The position numbers and the translations under genes are program-made. A stretch of DNA of 64,000 nucleotides from Arsenicibacter rosenii. GTDB lineage: Bacteria > Bacteroidota > Bacteroidia > Cytophagales > Spirosomataceae. Shown in pieces: positions 24,325 through 35,500 of this stretch (position 1 is its first letter; every line of letters starts with the position of its first letter). A model generated the notes under the pieces. It did not search any database. It worked only from the letters and a program-made list of their open reading frames with translations, and was not told where the DNA came from. The DNA lies in contig NZ_MORL01000009.1 in the NCBI RefSeq assembly GCF_001870735.1, positions 207,700 to 271,699 of the forward strand, written 5' to 3'.

Positions 24325-25149
24325 TTATTTTTTCTTGATGGTCTCCGTAATCACACGGTCACCACCAGCTCCGGCATATTTGTAGCTTAAAGTAAACGTT
24401 TTAGTAGCCGGATCATACGTATTAACGCCGAACTGTACTGTTGCTGCGCTGGCGGTTCCTCCCGGAACAAGCTTAACAGTATTATCGGCATTAACCGTTA
24501 ACTGCATTGTTGCTGCAGAGCCAAGATCAGCAAACTCTGTTTCAGACGTTGTTGCATCAATCGTTGTCAGTGTTTTTTCACGATTGATATCACGAGGTCC
24601 GGCAGTCGGGTGGTCAAACTTACCTGTCGATTGATATTTCCCGGCATAGATATTATTTACTTTTATTGCAAAAACGGCATCTTTTAAGTTTGATGCGATA
24701 ATAGCTCCATTTGCCCCGGTAATAGTCAGTGGCAATGCATAGCTTTTCTTCAAATCAATTTTAGACGTGGTCAGATTTACGACAAACGGAACGTCCCGTG
24801 TACCGGCTTTGATGGTCAGTTGCGTTGCCGGAATAGTATAGGTCGACGTCGGGAGTAATTCATAGGAAGTCCCTTTCAAGAGGTCCGGGTTTACGCCAAT
24901 CGTCACCGTAATGTCCTGAGTCAACTTTTGAGGAGAACCCAGGTTTACATTGAACAATGTTGTGGCGATAGCCTTATCGCTAAAATCAACGCCTAATACC
25001 TTGTTGCCGCCATCCCCGCCAAAAATACTGACAATTGGCTGAGCGCCTTCGGCATTGATCAAGTCTGTATAGCCTTTGTCTTGCAAGCAACCGCTCAAAC
25101 TGCCTGCCAGCAGGCCAATGCAGATACTTGTTAAAATATTTTTTCTCAT
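24325..25149 (-). CDS. DUF1735-domain surface lipoprotein (operon 1)
   Basis: A 274-residue lipoprotein (signal peptide to GSLSGCLQ). The N-terminal beta-sandwich belongs to the DUF1735 type (PF08522): FNVNLGSPQKLTQDITVTIGV, YTIPATQLTIKAGTRDVPFVVNL and LKKSYALPLTITGANG. The C-terminal part (IYAGKYQSTGKFDHPTAGPRDINREKTL, then QFGVNTYDPATKTFTLSYKYAGAGGDRVITE) is a second domain shared with its paralogue at 30149. It is the last gene of the first susC-susD operon and probably forms part of the surface ligand-binding complex. The ligand is unknown. Confidence 0.88.
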   Translation of the reverse strand: MRKNILTSICIGLLAGSLSGCLQDKGYTDLINAEGAQPIVSIFGGDGGNKVLGVDFSDKAIATTLFNVNLGSPQKLTQDITVTIGVNPDLLKGTSYELLPTSTYTIPATQLTIKAGTRDVPFVVNLTTSKIDLKKSYALPLTITGANGAIIASNLKDAVFAIKVNNIYAGKYQSTGKFDHPTAGPRDINREKTLTTIDATTSETEFADLGSAATMQLTVNADNTVKLVPGGTASAATVQFGVNTYDPATKTFTLSYKYAGAGGDRVITETIKKK

Positions 25150-25203
25150 TGTCGATTACATTTTAGGTTTGTCTGATTCCCTGACGGAAACCAGACAAAC
25201 AAA

Positions 25204-26676
25204 TTACTTCATCCAGAAAATCTTAGTATCAAACTGATTAATTGTACCCTGCGCTTTCACATTGTCAGAGTTAGTACCCAGCTCCTGGTTCGGATACAGT
25301 AACCGTGCAGGTTGCTTTGTTCCAACAGCACGAGTCGAAAGCGGCACTTTAGGGAAACCCGTCCGACGGAACTCGGCCCAGGCCTCAAATCCGCCAAACG
25401 CACCCAAGGCAATCCATTTCTGGGTAATAATTGCTTCCAGTTTATTAGAAGCTACTGTATATGAACCAGCTGCCTGATCTGAGTAATAGGTTGTGGCTGC
25501 TGTAGCGGCATTGGTCACTCCTAAAAATTTGAATGATTCTTTAATACCGGACTCATACAGTGACTGAGCTGTTGCGCCTGTCAGGTAACCTCTGAATGCA
25601 GCTTCAGCCTGTAAGAAGAAGCTTTCGGCTGACTGCATCAACACCTGTGACTGATCATATCCTTTCAGAATAGCCGGGCCAAACCCTGATGTTTTTGCAT
25701 ACAAATAGGGGTCGCTACCTTCGCCAAACGGAACGCCTCTCCATGCACCGTCATTTGCTTTTACGGCAAACCGGTCTAAACGCGGGTCATTGGCGTTAAC
25801 CAGTGTTTTAATAAAGAAGTCAGCATTCGTGTAGAAATCATGGTTACCAGACAGTGTACCGGCAGCTGTAAAACCATAGTTCTCATAGAACGGGTTCTGC
25901 TTACCAGCCGTTTTAAGATAGCCTGGCGTTGATAATACATTTTCGTCAACCCCCAGGAAACCACCATCGGTAACTGCTTTTGCAATACCCGCCTGAATCG
26001 CGCTTGCTTTCGATGCAACGTTAGTCTGCCGCAGTAAAATGCGCAATTTCAGCGTATTAGCAAATTTCACCCATTTTGTCAGGTTACCCTGAAAGACGAT
26101 ATCAGCCGCTCCCGGACTAGGGTTCTCAGCCGTAATCGGCGATTTTAAGGCGACAACAGCGGCTTCCAGCTGCTTTACCAGATCGTCGTAAATGGTTTGC
26201 GCATCGTCATACTTAGGACGCAGAATCGCCGGACCTTTTAAGGCTTCAGAATAAGGCACATTACCATATGTGTCTACGAGACGTTGGTATACCAATACCT
26301 TCATTACTTTCGTAATACCCACAAAAGCCAGCTGCTTGTTGGTTGTTGCTGTTTTTTCTACATAGTCGTAGTCAGCCAGGTTATCATACGAACTGGTCCA
26401 GATTGCAGAGTAGAACGTACCGGGAATATCATACGTTTTTTCGCCGTTGAACCCAGACACTGATCCGGAAGGAGACCAATGGCCTGCCCAGAAATGGCCT
26501 AACTGGTTTGGGTTAAGCTGACCGGCGGTGGCATTCAATGCTGCTGATAAAACGAGTTCCGGAGTTGAGCTTACCGCATCGTTCGGGTTCTTGTTAATGT
26601 CCAGATACCCTTCTTTACAACTGCTGGCTAAGAATGTAGCTGCAATTACGAATATATATTTAATGCTACGAATCAT
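25204..26676 (-). CDS. SusD/RagB-family outer membrane lipoprotein (operon 1)
   Basis: A 490-residue lipoprotein of the SusD-like group 2 type. The signal peptide ends TFLASSCKEG. Typical segments: LDINKNPNDAVSSTPELVLSAALNATAG, QRLVDTYGNVPYSEALKG, YDDAQTIYDDLVKQLEAAV, GNLTKWVKFANTLKLRILLRQ, SAESFFLQAEAAFRGY and EAIITQKWIALGAFGGFEAWAEFRRTGFP. SusD-like proteins form the lid over the SusC channel and hand it the nutrient. It sits 19 bp downstream of its SusC partner's stop and 54 bp upstream of the DUF1735 gene. Confidence 0.95.
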   Translation of the reverse strand: MIRSIKYIFVIAATFLASSCKEGYLDINKNPNDAVSSTPELVLSAALNATAGQLNPNQLGHFWAGHWSPSGSVSGFNGEKTYDIPGTFYSAIWTSSYDNLADYDYVEKTATTNKQLAFVGITKVMKVLVYQRLVDTYGNVPYSEALKGPAILRPKYDDAQTIYDDLVKQLEAAVVALKSPITAENPSPGAADIVFQGNLTKWVKFANTLKLRILLRQTNVASKASAIQAGIAKAVTDGGFLGVDENVLSTPGYLKTAGKQNPFYENYGFTAAGTLSGNHDFYTNADFFIKTLVNANDPRLDRFAVKANDGAWRGVPFGEGSDPYLYAKTSGFGPAILKGYDQSQVLMQSAESFFLQAEAAFRGYLTGATAQSLYESGIKESFKFLGVTNAATAATTYYSDQAAGSYTVASNKLEAIITQKWIALGAFGGFEAWAEFRRTGFPKVPLSTRAVGTKQPARLLYPNQELGTNSDNVKAQGTINQFDTKIFWMK

Positions 26677-26695
26677 GATGGTTGTTTATAATCAA

Positions 26696-29600
26696 TTAAA
26701 ACACAGCCCGTACAGTGAATCCATATGTACGCGTTGGCGGGGTAATATAAGTGGCGTTAACCCCAACAGCGTTTGAGGTAGTATTATTGAACTCAGGGTC
26801 AGTGTAAATGTTCTCTTTTGGCAGGAACATAAACAGGTTACGGCCAACTAAAGCAACGTTCACTTCTTTCAGGAAGCGTGATTTTGCCAACAATGTTTTC
26901 GGGAAATCATAGCCAAGCGTTAACTCACGGATTTTCCAGAATGAGCCACTTGTCACAAAGTTCTCACCGATGTTACGCAGGTTGCTGTCATAAGTACCTA
27001 AACCACCATCGCGCACCACAATATTGGTATTCGGTGTGTAGCTACCATCAGTATTCTTAGTTACTGAGTTCGGGAACACAAAACGCTCACGGCCATATGT
27101 TGTAGTTGCCCACGAAGAACCGGTAAACCACATTGTTTCGGCCAGACCATGCGCTACCAGGTTACCACCGCGGTATTCGGCTGTTCCTGCCAGTGTGAAT
27201 CCTTTGAAACGCACCGAGGTATTGATACCAAGACGATCAGGTGGGTTTGTTTGCCCTAATGAAATCAGTTCAGGCGCCTTCAGGGGATATCCCGTTGCCG
27301 GATCAACGACAATCCGGCCGTCTTTGATCAGGTTGCCCTGCGCATCACGCTCACGCTCATAACCAATTACCTTAACAACCGGGAATTGCTGTCCCTTAAC
27401 GGCAAAGATCTGATACAACGATGAGTTTACGGCACCGTAATATGAGCTCAGGTTAATTTCATTAAGCCCTTCAGCAATATCAACCACTTTTGTGCTTACC
27501 CGCGAGTAGTTGACGTTCAGGTCCCAGCGGAGACCGTTAGCCAGACGTAACGGAGTTGTTTTCAGGTCAATTTCAAAACCGTTGTTGTCTAATCGGCCGG
27601 TATTGATAACGGCACCAGAGAAACCGGTTGCCGGCGATACGTCAATACGTACAGTCTGGTTAATGGTCTTTTGCGTGTAATACGACAAGTCGACATTGAT
27701 ACGGTCGTTAAACAATGTAAACTCACCACCTACCTCGTAAGACGTTACAAACTCAGGCTGGATGTTCGGGTTGTTAGCCGTATTGCCCAGTGTATAACCA
27801 GCCAGGCTGCCATAAGGGAAACCACTACCCGGAGAAAATACGGTTTCTAACTGATAAGCACCAAAAGTACCCGGCAAGTTGATCTGGCCTACCTTTGTAG
27901 CGGCAACACGGAGTTTCGCTGCCGATAACACGTTATTTGCTTTCAGGGCCGGAACTGCATCCGTCAGCACAAATGACAGATCAGCACCAGGGTAGAAAAA
28001 TGACCGGTTTTCTTTTGCCAGCAACGAACTCCAGTCATTACGTCCCGAAACGTGCAGGAACAAATAATCCTTGTAGCCTAATGTTAAGTCACCATATACA
28101 CTTTGCTGACGGGCCATATAATCGCTTTCAGAGGCGCCAGGCTCTCCGACACGGTTGCTGACGTTGTACAGCCCCGGGATTACCAAGGCACTTGCTGATG
28201 TCTGAATCGATTTATTCTTGCGCTCCTGTACGTTTGTACCCAGGATTACAGTGCTCTTGATTGGCCCAAACGTTTTATTGGCCGTCAGGAAGAAGTCCTG
28301 GTTAATCCGCTGAGTATTACCTGAGTAATCTGTTACAGCCCCGGCAATATCCTTAGCACGGTACACATGCAGTTTAGCATAAGGTCCGAACGTATACTTT
28401 GACGTATAGTACTTTGAGTCATAAGCCTGGTTCGTGATACCAAAACGGTATAAGAAGTTCAGCCATTTTGTTGCCTGGTACTGTAGTTCTACGTTACCGG
28501 TCAAGTAACGGTCAATCCGGTTTTGCCGGTTGATGTCCTTGTCAAAATACGGATTCTGGAAGTAATCGTTGAAGTAATGATTAGGGTTAGCTGGGTTTAA
28601 CTGACCGTTTTCCAGCCGGAAAGGCTCCCAGTTCCGGTAGTCAGTCATGTTGATGTTGGCCGCCTGATTCAATACGTTGTTGTAAAAACCACCGGTTGTC
28701 CCGTTGAAATTACCTACCCGATAATCAATATTAAACCCACCTTTGAACTTGCCATATTGCCGTGTTGCGTTGAAACGGCCACCTGTCCGGCGGTATGAAT
28801 CACCCGGCAGGATACCTTTTGTCATGACATCCTGCAGTGAAATAAAGAATGAACCGCGGTCATCTCCTGATGAAAGAGAAAGGTCATTCTGAATAGTACT
28901 GCCAACGTCATAGGCATTACGCTTACCATTTTTAACCGGCGAGTAAATACCCTTAGCAATTGTTCCATCTTCCAGAGTCTGTCCCAGCACAACTTCTGAA
29001 CCGTCAAACTCAGGACCATAAGACTGATTCTCAAACGGTATATAGACGCGGCTGTAAGCCTCAGTACCGGCACCAAAACGATCATTCAGCTTGGGCATAA
29101 AGCTGATGCTTTCAGCATAAGATGTATTCTGGAACGTAACTTTAGGAACGCCGGAAGAACCCTTTTTAGTAGTAATAATCAAGGCTCCGTTTGATGCTTC
29201 TGAACCATAAAGTGCAGCAGCATTAGCACCCTTCAGCACAGATACATTATCAATGTCATTCGGGTTAAGGTAGTTAATTGCGTCTTGCGGCACCTGAGTA
29301 CCGTCAATCACAACCAATGCCTGATTGTTACCTAACAACGAACGGTTACCGCGCAAAACGATCCGTGTACCCGGGTTAACACCATTGTTAATTGTATTAA
29401 TCTGTAGACCGGCTACTTTACCTGACAGTGCCTGAGCAACGTTAACGGCTTTACCCTGTACCAGCTTGTCCCCCCGCACGATATCTGTTGCAGAGCCTAT
29501 CTCTTTCTGCTGACGCACTACCCCTAACGCTGTCACAACAACTTCATTCAGGGTTGAGGCATCCTGTACCAGTTTCACATCAATAACTGTTTTCGTACCA

Positions 29601-29854
29601 ACAGAAATTGTTTGTGAAGCATGGCCTACAAAAGAGAACATCAAATTAGCATTTTGGGGTACCGTGATACGGTATTTCCCGTTTGCATCAGTGGTGGTAC
29701 CGCGGGAAGTACCTTTCATTACAATACTTACACCGGGCAGTGGAGAATCATCATCGGCCGATGTCACTAAACCACTTACTGTAATATCCTGCGCCAATAA
29801 TGGCAAACAGAATAGTAACGTCAGTAGCCAGCTACCGAGTAGAACTTTTTTCAT
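26696..29854 (-). CDS. SusC/RagA-family TonB-linked transporter (operon 1)
   Basis: A 1052-residue outer membrane transporter. In order: signal peptide (LLTLLFCLPLLAQ); carboxypeptidase-D-type regulatory domain (about 25-105, DITVSGLVTSADDDSPLPGVSIVMKGTSRGTTTDANG); TonB-box-like LNEVVVTALG; plug with VNVAQALSGKVAGLQI, RGNRSLLGNNQALVVIDG, VSVLKGANAAALYGSEASNGALIITTKKG; then the 22-strand barrel ending RTYGFTVRAVF with terminal Phe. It starts a three-gene operon with susD and DUF1735. No carbohydrate enzyme, sigma or anti-sigma gene adjoins, so the substrate is open. Confidence 0.96.
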   Translation of the reverse strand: MKKVLLGSWLLTLLFCLPLLAQDITVSGLVTSADDDSPLPGVSIVMKGTSRGTTTDANGKYRITVPQNANLMFSFVGHASQTISVGTKTVIDVKLVQDASTLNEVVVTALGVVRQQKEIGSATDIVRGDKLVQGKAVNVAQALSGKVAGLQINTINNGVNPGTRIVLRGNRSLLGNNQALVVIDGTQVPQDAINYLNPNDIDNVSVLKGANAAALYGSEASNGALIITTKKGSSGVPKVTFQNTSYAESISFMPKLNDRFGAGTEAYSRVYIPFENQSYGPEFDGSEVVLGQTLEDGTIAKGIYSPVKNGKRNAYDVGSTIQNDLSLSSGDDRGSFFISLQDVMTKGILPGDSYRRTGGRFNATRQYGKFKGGFNIDYRVGNFNGTTGGFYNNVLNQAANINMTDYRNWEPFRLENGQLNPANPNHYFNDYFQNPYFDKDINRQNRIDRYLTGNVELQYQATKWLNFLYRFGITNQAYDSKYYTSKYTFGPYAKLHVYRAKDIAGAVTDYSGNTQRINQDFFLTANKTFGPIKSTVILGTNVQERKNKSIQTSASALVIPGLYNVSNRVGEPGASESDYMARQQSVYGDLTLGYKDYLFLHVSGRNDWSSLLAKENRSFFYPGADLSFVLTDAVPALKANNVLSAAKLRVAATKVGQINLPGTFGAYQLETVFSPGSGFPYGSLAGYTLGNTANNPNIQPEFVTSYEVGGEFTLFNDRINVDLSYYTQKTINQTVRIDVSPATGFSGAVINTGRLDNNGFEIDLKTTPLRLANGLRWDLNVNYSRVSTKVVDIAEGLNEINLSSYYGAVNSSLYQIFAVKGQQFPVVKVIGYERERDAQGNLIKDGRIVVDPATGYPLKAPELISLGQTNPPDRLGINTSVRFKGFTLAGTAEYRGGNLVAHGLAETMWFTGSSWATTTYGRERFVFPNSVTKNTDGSYTPNTNIVVRDGGLGTYDSNLRNIGENFVTSGSFWKIRELTLGYDFPKTLLAKSRFLKEVNVALVGRNLFMFLPKENIYTDPEFNNTTSNAVGVNATYITPPTRTYGFTVRAVF

Positions 29855-29895
29855 AGGGAACGATTATTAGTTTGGTTATTTTGGAAAACTGCCCG

Positions 29896-29904
29896 CAAAT
29901 TATA
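29896..29904 (-). promoter_or_regulatory. Candidate -7 element for susCD operon 1
   Basis: On the minus strand this reads ATAATTTG (preceded by T in the next position), a near match to TAnnTTTG, about 42 bp upstream of the SusC ATG. The second operon has a better match at almost the same distance. The rest of 29855-30094 is AT-rich with nothing else recognisable. Confidence 0.3.
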
Positions 29905-30094
29905 ACTTTTTAATTAATCCAGTAAAATTTTAATAAAGTATACTAAACATTTTGCCGCATAATCGGTTGCAGTTTTCTCAATTCAATGTATCAATCAGGC
30001 CACTTCATTTAACTATTTCTTAATATGCCCCCTGATAAATACGATTTTTGCAACATTTCGGGGCTCATGTTAAAAAAGTTTAAAATTGGACTTT

Positions 30095-30135
30095 CAATAA
30101 AAAAGGCGGTCCGTACGGTCCCGCCTTTTTTATTG
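30095..30135 (-). terminator. Terminator of susCD operon 2
   Basis: Arms CAATAAAAAAGGCGG (30095-30109) and CCGCCTTTTTTATTG (30121-30135) match perfectly over 15 bp. It lies 13 bp beyond the stop of the second DUF1735 gene, and on the minus strand the stem is followed by a T-run. It separates the two tandem operons. Confidence 0.88.
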
Positions 30136-30148
30136 AAAAAATGCCAGA

Positions 30149-30991
30149 TTACAATCGCTTAATACGTTCCGTAACAACCCGATCTCCACCTGATCCAGGG
30201 TATTTGTAATTCAGAATGAACGTCCGTGTAGTCGGGTCATAGCGATTTTCCCCGAACTGTGTGGTCGCCGTGCTCGACGCTCCTTTCGGCGTCAGGGTTA
30301 CCGTATTGTCGGCATTTACTTTCAGCCACATGGTCCAGCCACTGCCGCCCAGATCCGCAAAGTTTGTTTCGCTGGTTGTCAGATCGATCGTTTGCAGCGT
30401 TTTCTGCTCATTGATCGCCCGGGCTCCGGCTGTCGGGTGCGTAAAGGTACCCGTGGCCTGATAAGAGCCCTCGTAGTTATTCCGCAGCTTGATGAAAATG
30501 ATCTTTGTTGCGTAGTTACCGCTTACCGTCACCCCGCCTGTTGCACTTGTGATGCTGATTGGAATGGCAAACAGATCACTTGGCTTAATAGAGCCAGTAC
30601 TGATCTGTACCGTTACCGGCGCCATACGTGTGCCTGCCTTCACCGTCACATTCGGCGTCGTGATCTGGTAGGTTCCCGCCGTCGGCAGCGTATAAGCCGT
30701 CCCGTTCTGGCTGTTATAGGTGTTCAGCGCGCTCTGGTTAATGCCCAGGGCTACCTGAATATCCTGCGACGGCAGATTCGGTGATGCAATATTTACATTG
30801 AACGAATAGGATGTCGGCGTTGAAGAGGCCAGAAAACTCTGGTTATCGGCAATGCCATAGAATGCCGACGACGGAATTTCCGCGATCGCACCGGCACCCT
30901 GAAAATCCACATAATGTTCATCGTCGTTCAGGCAGCCTGTCAGATTAAAAGCCGTCCCAACCGCAATGAGTATAGCAAGAAGTTTTTTCAT
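30149..30991 (-). CDS. DUF1735-domain surface lipoprotein (operon 2)
   Basis: A 280-residue lipoprotein (signal peptide to AFNLTGCLND), paralogue of the one at 24325. Shared blocks: FNVNIASPNLPSQDIQVALGIN, YQITTPNVTVKAGTRMAPVTVQI, SDLFAIPISITSATGG, and the C-terminal YEGSYQATGTFTHPTAGARAINEQKTLQTIDLTTSETNFADLG plus QFGENRYDPTTRTFILNYKYPGSGGDRVVTERIK. The C-terminal halves are especially alike, which suggests a common partner or ligand. It is the last gene of the second operon, followed by a strong terminator. Confidence 0.88.
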   Translation of the reverse strand: MKKLLAILIAVGTAFNLTGCLNDDEHYVDFQGAGAIAEIPSSAFYGIADNQSFLASSTPTSYSFNVNIASPNLPSQDIQVALGINQSALNTYNSQNGTAYTLPTAGTYQITTPNVTVKAGTRMAPVTVQISTGSIKPSDLFAIPISITSATGGVTVSGNYATKIIFIKLRNNYEGSYQATGTFTHPTAGARAINEQKTLQTIDLTTSETNFADLGGSGWTMWLKVNADNTVTLTPKGASSTATTQFGENRYDPTTRTFILNYKYPGSGGDRVVTERIKRL

Positions 30992-31003
30992 GGTTGATTT
31001 CGT

Positions 31004-32521
31004 TTATTTAATCCAGAACACCTTTGTTGTAAACTGGCTGATCTGCCCCTGCGCCTGCACGTTGGTGCCGTTATAGCTATATTCGCTCTGCGGATACAGC
31101 AACCGCACCGGAATCTGACGCACGGTCACGCTCGGATCACGGGAGACCGGCACGGCCGGTAAGCCCAGCCGACGGTAATCACTCCACGCTTCGTATGGCG
31201 AAAACCCGTTCAGCGATGCCCACTTCTGGGTAATGATGGCTTCGATTTTATTCGGAGACGCATCCCAGCCGACGTTGGCAATGTTCTGTGAATAATACTC
31301 CTGTGCGTATTCTTCCGGCGTGCCGGTATCATCCTGCACGTCCAGATTCCGGTATGATTCGGTAATGGCTGTCTGGTACAACGTTTTCGCGCTACCGGTA
31401 ATCCAGCCCCGCTGTGCGGCTTCGGCCTGCAGGAAGAAAGCTTCGTGCGACGACAGAATCACGGCATCCTGTTCAGCGCTATGCAGCAGTCCCGGTCCGA
31501 TGCCCGATGTCTGGCTATTGACCAGCGTATTGATGTCGCCGAAATAGGTCCCCCGGTAGGCTCCGCCCGTCGAAGAGGCCGAATAGAAAAATCCCAGCCG
31601 CGAATCGTTGGTCTGCGTATAGAAATCGATCCCGTATTTGTTGCCGCGGTACTGGTTATTCAACTCAACCGTTGCTCCGCTCACCGAGTAGCCGAACGCA
31701 CCGTAGAACGGGCTCTGCCGGTTGGTTGAGTTGGTATAGCCCGGGTTTACCGACGCGTTCTCGCCTTCATGCAGGAAGCCGATATTCGACGCCTTAATTT
31801 TGGCCAGTTCCGTCTGGATATAGGCCTGCCGGTCTGACTTTTCCGACTGACGAAGCAGCATCCGTAGTTTAAGCGTGTTGGTAAACCGCGACCACTTGCC
31901 CATATCGCCCTGAAACATGATGTCATTGGCACCAATATTCAGGGATTCCTCACCGGCGTTTACCCGCGCATTCCCCTGATTAATCAGAATCAGCGCCGAA
32001 TCCAGCTGAACCATCAGGTTATCGTAAATAGCCTGTCCGTTTTCGTAAGCCGGCTGCAGGTTGGTAGCCCCTTTCAGTGCACCGGTGTAGGGCACATTAC
32101 CGTACGTATCCACCAGAATCTGGAAGTGCAGGGCTTTCATTACCTTCGCAATTGCCTGCAGATACGGCTGACTAGCGGCGGCTCCCTGCTTTTCCACAAA
32201 ATCATAATCTTTCAGCCGCGTATAGGCATCCGTCCAGATGTCGTTAAAATACGTCGTCGTAAACTGATAGTTTTTGTCCGACTGGCTGATTGAATAGTTA
32301 CCGCTCCAGTTCCAGTAACCCATCCATAAATTAAGGAAGGGGAAGTTGGTAGCGAAATAGGTACCCGTTGCATTCAGGGCCGTTGGCAGTACCAGTTCCG
32401 GTGGTGCCGACGTCGCCTGATTCGGGTTATTGTTAATATCGAAGTAGTCGTCTTTACAGCCGGACACTGTCCCCAGCACCACGACCAACGCTCCGATGGC
32501 AAATTTCTTTATATTGTTCAT
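31004..32521 (-). CDS. SusD/RagB-family outer membrane lipoprotein (operon 2)
   Basis: A 505-residue SusD-like lipoprotein; the signal peptide ends GTVSGCKDD. Characteristic segments match the first copy: FDINNNPNQATSAPPELVLPTALNATG, QILVDTYGNVPYTGALKG, YENGQAIYDNLMVQLDSALI, GDMGKWSRFTNTLKLRMLLRQ, SSHEAFFLQAEAAQRGW, and EAIITQKWASLNGFSPYEAWSDYRRLGLP. The middle (residues about 230-330) diverges, where ligand contacts are expected. It lies 14 bp downstream of its SusC partner and 12 bp upstream of the DUF1735 gene. Confidence 0.95.
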   Translation of the reverse strand: MNNIKKFAIGALVVVLGTVSGCKDDYFDINNNPNQATSAPPELVLPTALNATGTYFATNFPFLNLWMGYWNWSGNYSISQSDKNYQFTTTYFNDIWTDAYTRLKDYDFVEKQGAAASQPYLQAIAKVMKALHFQILVDTYGNVPYTGALKGATNLQPAYENGQAIYDNLMVQLDSALILINQGNARVNAGEESLNIGANDIMFQGDMGKWSRFTNTLKLRMLLRQSEKSDRQAYIQTELAKIKASNIGFLHEGENASVNPGYTNSTNRQSPFYGAFGYSVSGATVELNNQYRGNKYGIDFYTQTNDSRLGFFYSASSTGGAYRGTYFGDINTLVNSQTSGIGPGLLHSAEQDAVILSSHEAFFLQAEAAQRGWITGSAKTLYQTAITESYRNLDVQDDTGTPEEYAQEYYSQNIANVGWDASPNKIEAIITQKWASLNGFSPYEAWSDYRRLGLPAVPVSRDPSVTVRQIPVRLLYPQSEYSYNGTNVQAQGQISQFTTKVFWIK

Positions 32522-32535
32522 GATGAGTTTTGCTT

Positions 32536-35500
32536 TTAAAAACCTACACTAACCCGGAAGCCGTAGAAACGCGTTGTCGGCGTCTGGTACTCGTTCGTAA
32601 TCCCGATTGCGTTACTGTTATCCACTGAGAATTCAGGATCGGAGAACACGTTGGTTTTCGGGCGGAACAGCAGCAGATTACGCCCGTTGATGGCTACGTT
32701 CAGCGTTTTCACGAACTTCACTTTCTCCAGGAAGGCTGCCGGCACATCGTAGCTGATGGCCATTTCGCGTAAACGCCAGTAGTCAGCGCTGGTTACGTAG
32801 CTCGTGCCGGCCTGGTGGTAGGCAGAGTTAGTCCAGAAGAACAGGTTACCGTCGCGGGTGGTCAGGTTCGTGTTCGGTGCGAATGTACCATCGGTATTCT
32901 GCACGACTGAATTCGGGAACACGAAGTTTTCGCGGCCGTTGTAGGTTGACCGGATACCGGCACCGGTAAATTCAAGGGCGCTACCCACCGAGTTGTAAAT
33001 CACAGCACCACCGCGGTACTCCCACAACATGTTCAGGCTGAAGTTGCCATACTTAAACGTATTCGAAATCCCCAGGCGGTGTTTTGGCTGCGTCGAACCG
33101 GCGTAAGCCAGATTCGGATCCAGGATGGTTTCGCCGTTGCTACCCACCACCGGACGCCCGACATACTGCCCGGAGGCATCGTAGTACGGGCTGTTCGGGT
33201 CGTTGTTGGCACGGGCAATGTCGCTCACATAAATGGCAGGATACGACTTACCAACGGCAGCATACACATCCGAACCGGTTCCGCTGTTGTACGGAATGTT
33301 CAGACGGTCCAGATCGCCGTACAGCGACAGTACCTTGTTGGTCAGGTAGGTATAGTTGCCACTGGCTTCCCACGTAAACTTACCGGCCCGGATAATCGGA
33401 CGGATTTTCAGATCGACCTCGATGCCCTGGTTTTCCATTTCACCGGTGTTGATCAGGGCCGATGTATAACCCGTTGCCCGCGAAATCTGGATCGGTACGG
33501 TCTGGTTGGTCGTATTCATTTTGTAATACGCAACTTCCAGATTGAAACGGTTCAGGAAACCCAGTTCTACGCCAATCTCGCGGTTGGTCGTAAATTCCGG
33601 CTTCAGGTTCGGGTCATACTGCGTGTTACCCAGCTGATACCCCGACTGGCTGCCATAGGGGAACGAGGTGCCGTTGGTATAGGCGTTGGTTCCGGCAATG
33701 AATACGTTCTGTAACTGGTAAGGCCCGACGGTAATGTTACCCACTTTCGAAATACCGCCGCGAAGTTTCAGATAGTTCAGCCATGTAGTGCCCTTCAGTG
33801 CCGGAATGGCATCTGACAAAATCACTGACGCATCTACGCTCGGATAAAAGAATGACCGGTTGGCGCTCGACAGCAACGACGTCCAGTCGTTCCGGCCGGT
33901 TGCGTGAATAAACGCAAAGTTGCGGAAGCCCACGGTGATATCGCCGAAGACACCCATCAGGCGGCTGCGCTGCATATATTCCGATACTTCCGGCTGGCCA
34001 ATCACGTTGGAGATGTTATACAGGCCCGGAATCTGCAAAGCAGCGCCGTAATCAGACTGTGTACGGTAGAAGTCCTGCTGGATATGATGGCCCAGAATCA
34101 GGTTCGTCGTAAACTCACCGAACTTAGGACTGAACGACACAAGGAGGTCACCGGTAAAGCGGGTTGTCAGCGACATGGCATCCTGCACCCGGGCATTTAC
34201 CCGTTGCAGCGATGAAGCGATGTTACCCGCACCCCAGGGGTCACCCAGTGCATAGTCGGAGAACGTAACAGCCGCACGGTTGTATTTGTATGAGCTGAAA
34301 CGCGCCTGGCCACCCACACGATACAGGACATTCATCCATTCAACCGGTTTGTAAGCCACATCCGCAAAGCCCTGCAACGCATAGTTATTGGTTTTCTGGC
34401 GCGAGTTTTCGCCCGTTACCTGCCACCATGGGTTCGGATAATAAGCATTGTAATAGCCGTTGACATTGCCATACGGAGAGTTGATATCCGTCAGCCGGGG
34501 ATCACGGATCGGTACGTGCGCCGGGGTGTTCAGTACGTTCCAGTATACCGGGCGATCCTGTCCGAAGTCGCCGCCGGCCACGTTTGTATTCTGATAGGTG
34601 AAGTTAACGGCTGCATTTGAGGTAAACTTATCCACCACGCGGCCGCCTTTTACGCCAATTACCGTACGCTGGTAACGATCGTTCGGAATAATACCGCTCT
34701 GATCGAGCCGCTGCAGGTTGAGGCCAAAGTAATTGCTGTTATCACCAACGCGGAAGTTAATGTCGTGCTGCGACAATACGCCCGTGTTAAAGAAATCCCG
34801 GCGCGGGTCTTTTTTGGTGGCGCTATATGGCACCATCAATGTATCCAGACCAGATACACTACCGTCAGGATTCCGGATCTCAACGCCATAGCCCAGAGGG
34901 ACCATGCTGCCGTTGTAGGCCGGGCCAAACTGCTGGTTTTCGTACGGTACATACAGGCGGCGGCCATCACGGTCCAGAAAGGGATTCCCCTCGCCCCCGT
35001 TTGAGCCGAACGAGCGCTGCAGCCCGGGCATGTAGGCAACGCTTTCAAACTGAGTTGAGTTTGAATACGAAATCTGCGGGCGGGTAGCGGCGCCACCGCG
35101 CTTAGTAGTAATCACCAGTACACCGTTCGACGCATCTGAACCATAAAGTGCTGCGGCACTCGGGCCTTTCAGCACCGTCATGTTCTCAACGTCATTCGGG
35201 TTGATGGTGCTCAGGAAACTGTTGTCCGTAATGATCCCGTCCACGACCAGCAAGGCCTGGTTATTTCCCAGAAACGAGCGGTTACCGCGCAGCGTCAGAC
35301 GGACGTTACTACCAACCCCGCTGTTGACGTTGTTGATCTGCAGACCCGATACTTTACCGGCCAGACCCGTTGCTACGTTAATCGGTGAAGCCTGCACCAG
35401 CTGCTGGTTATTCACCTTTGCTACTGAGCCCCCGATTTCCCGTTCATTGCGCTGGATACCAAAAGCGGTAACCACGACTTCATTCAGTGTCGCGGCATCC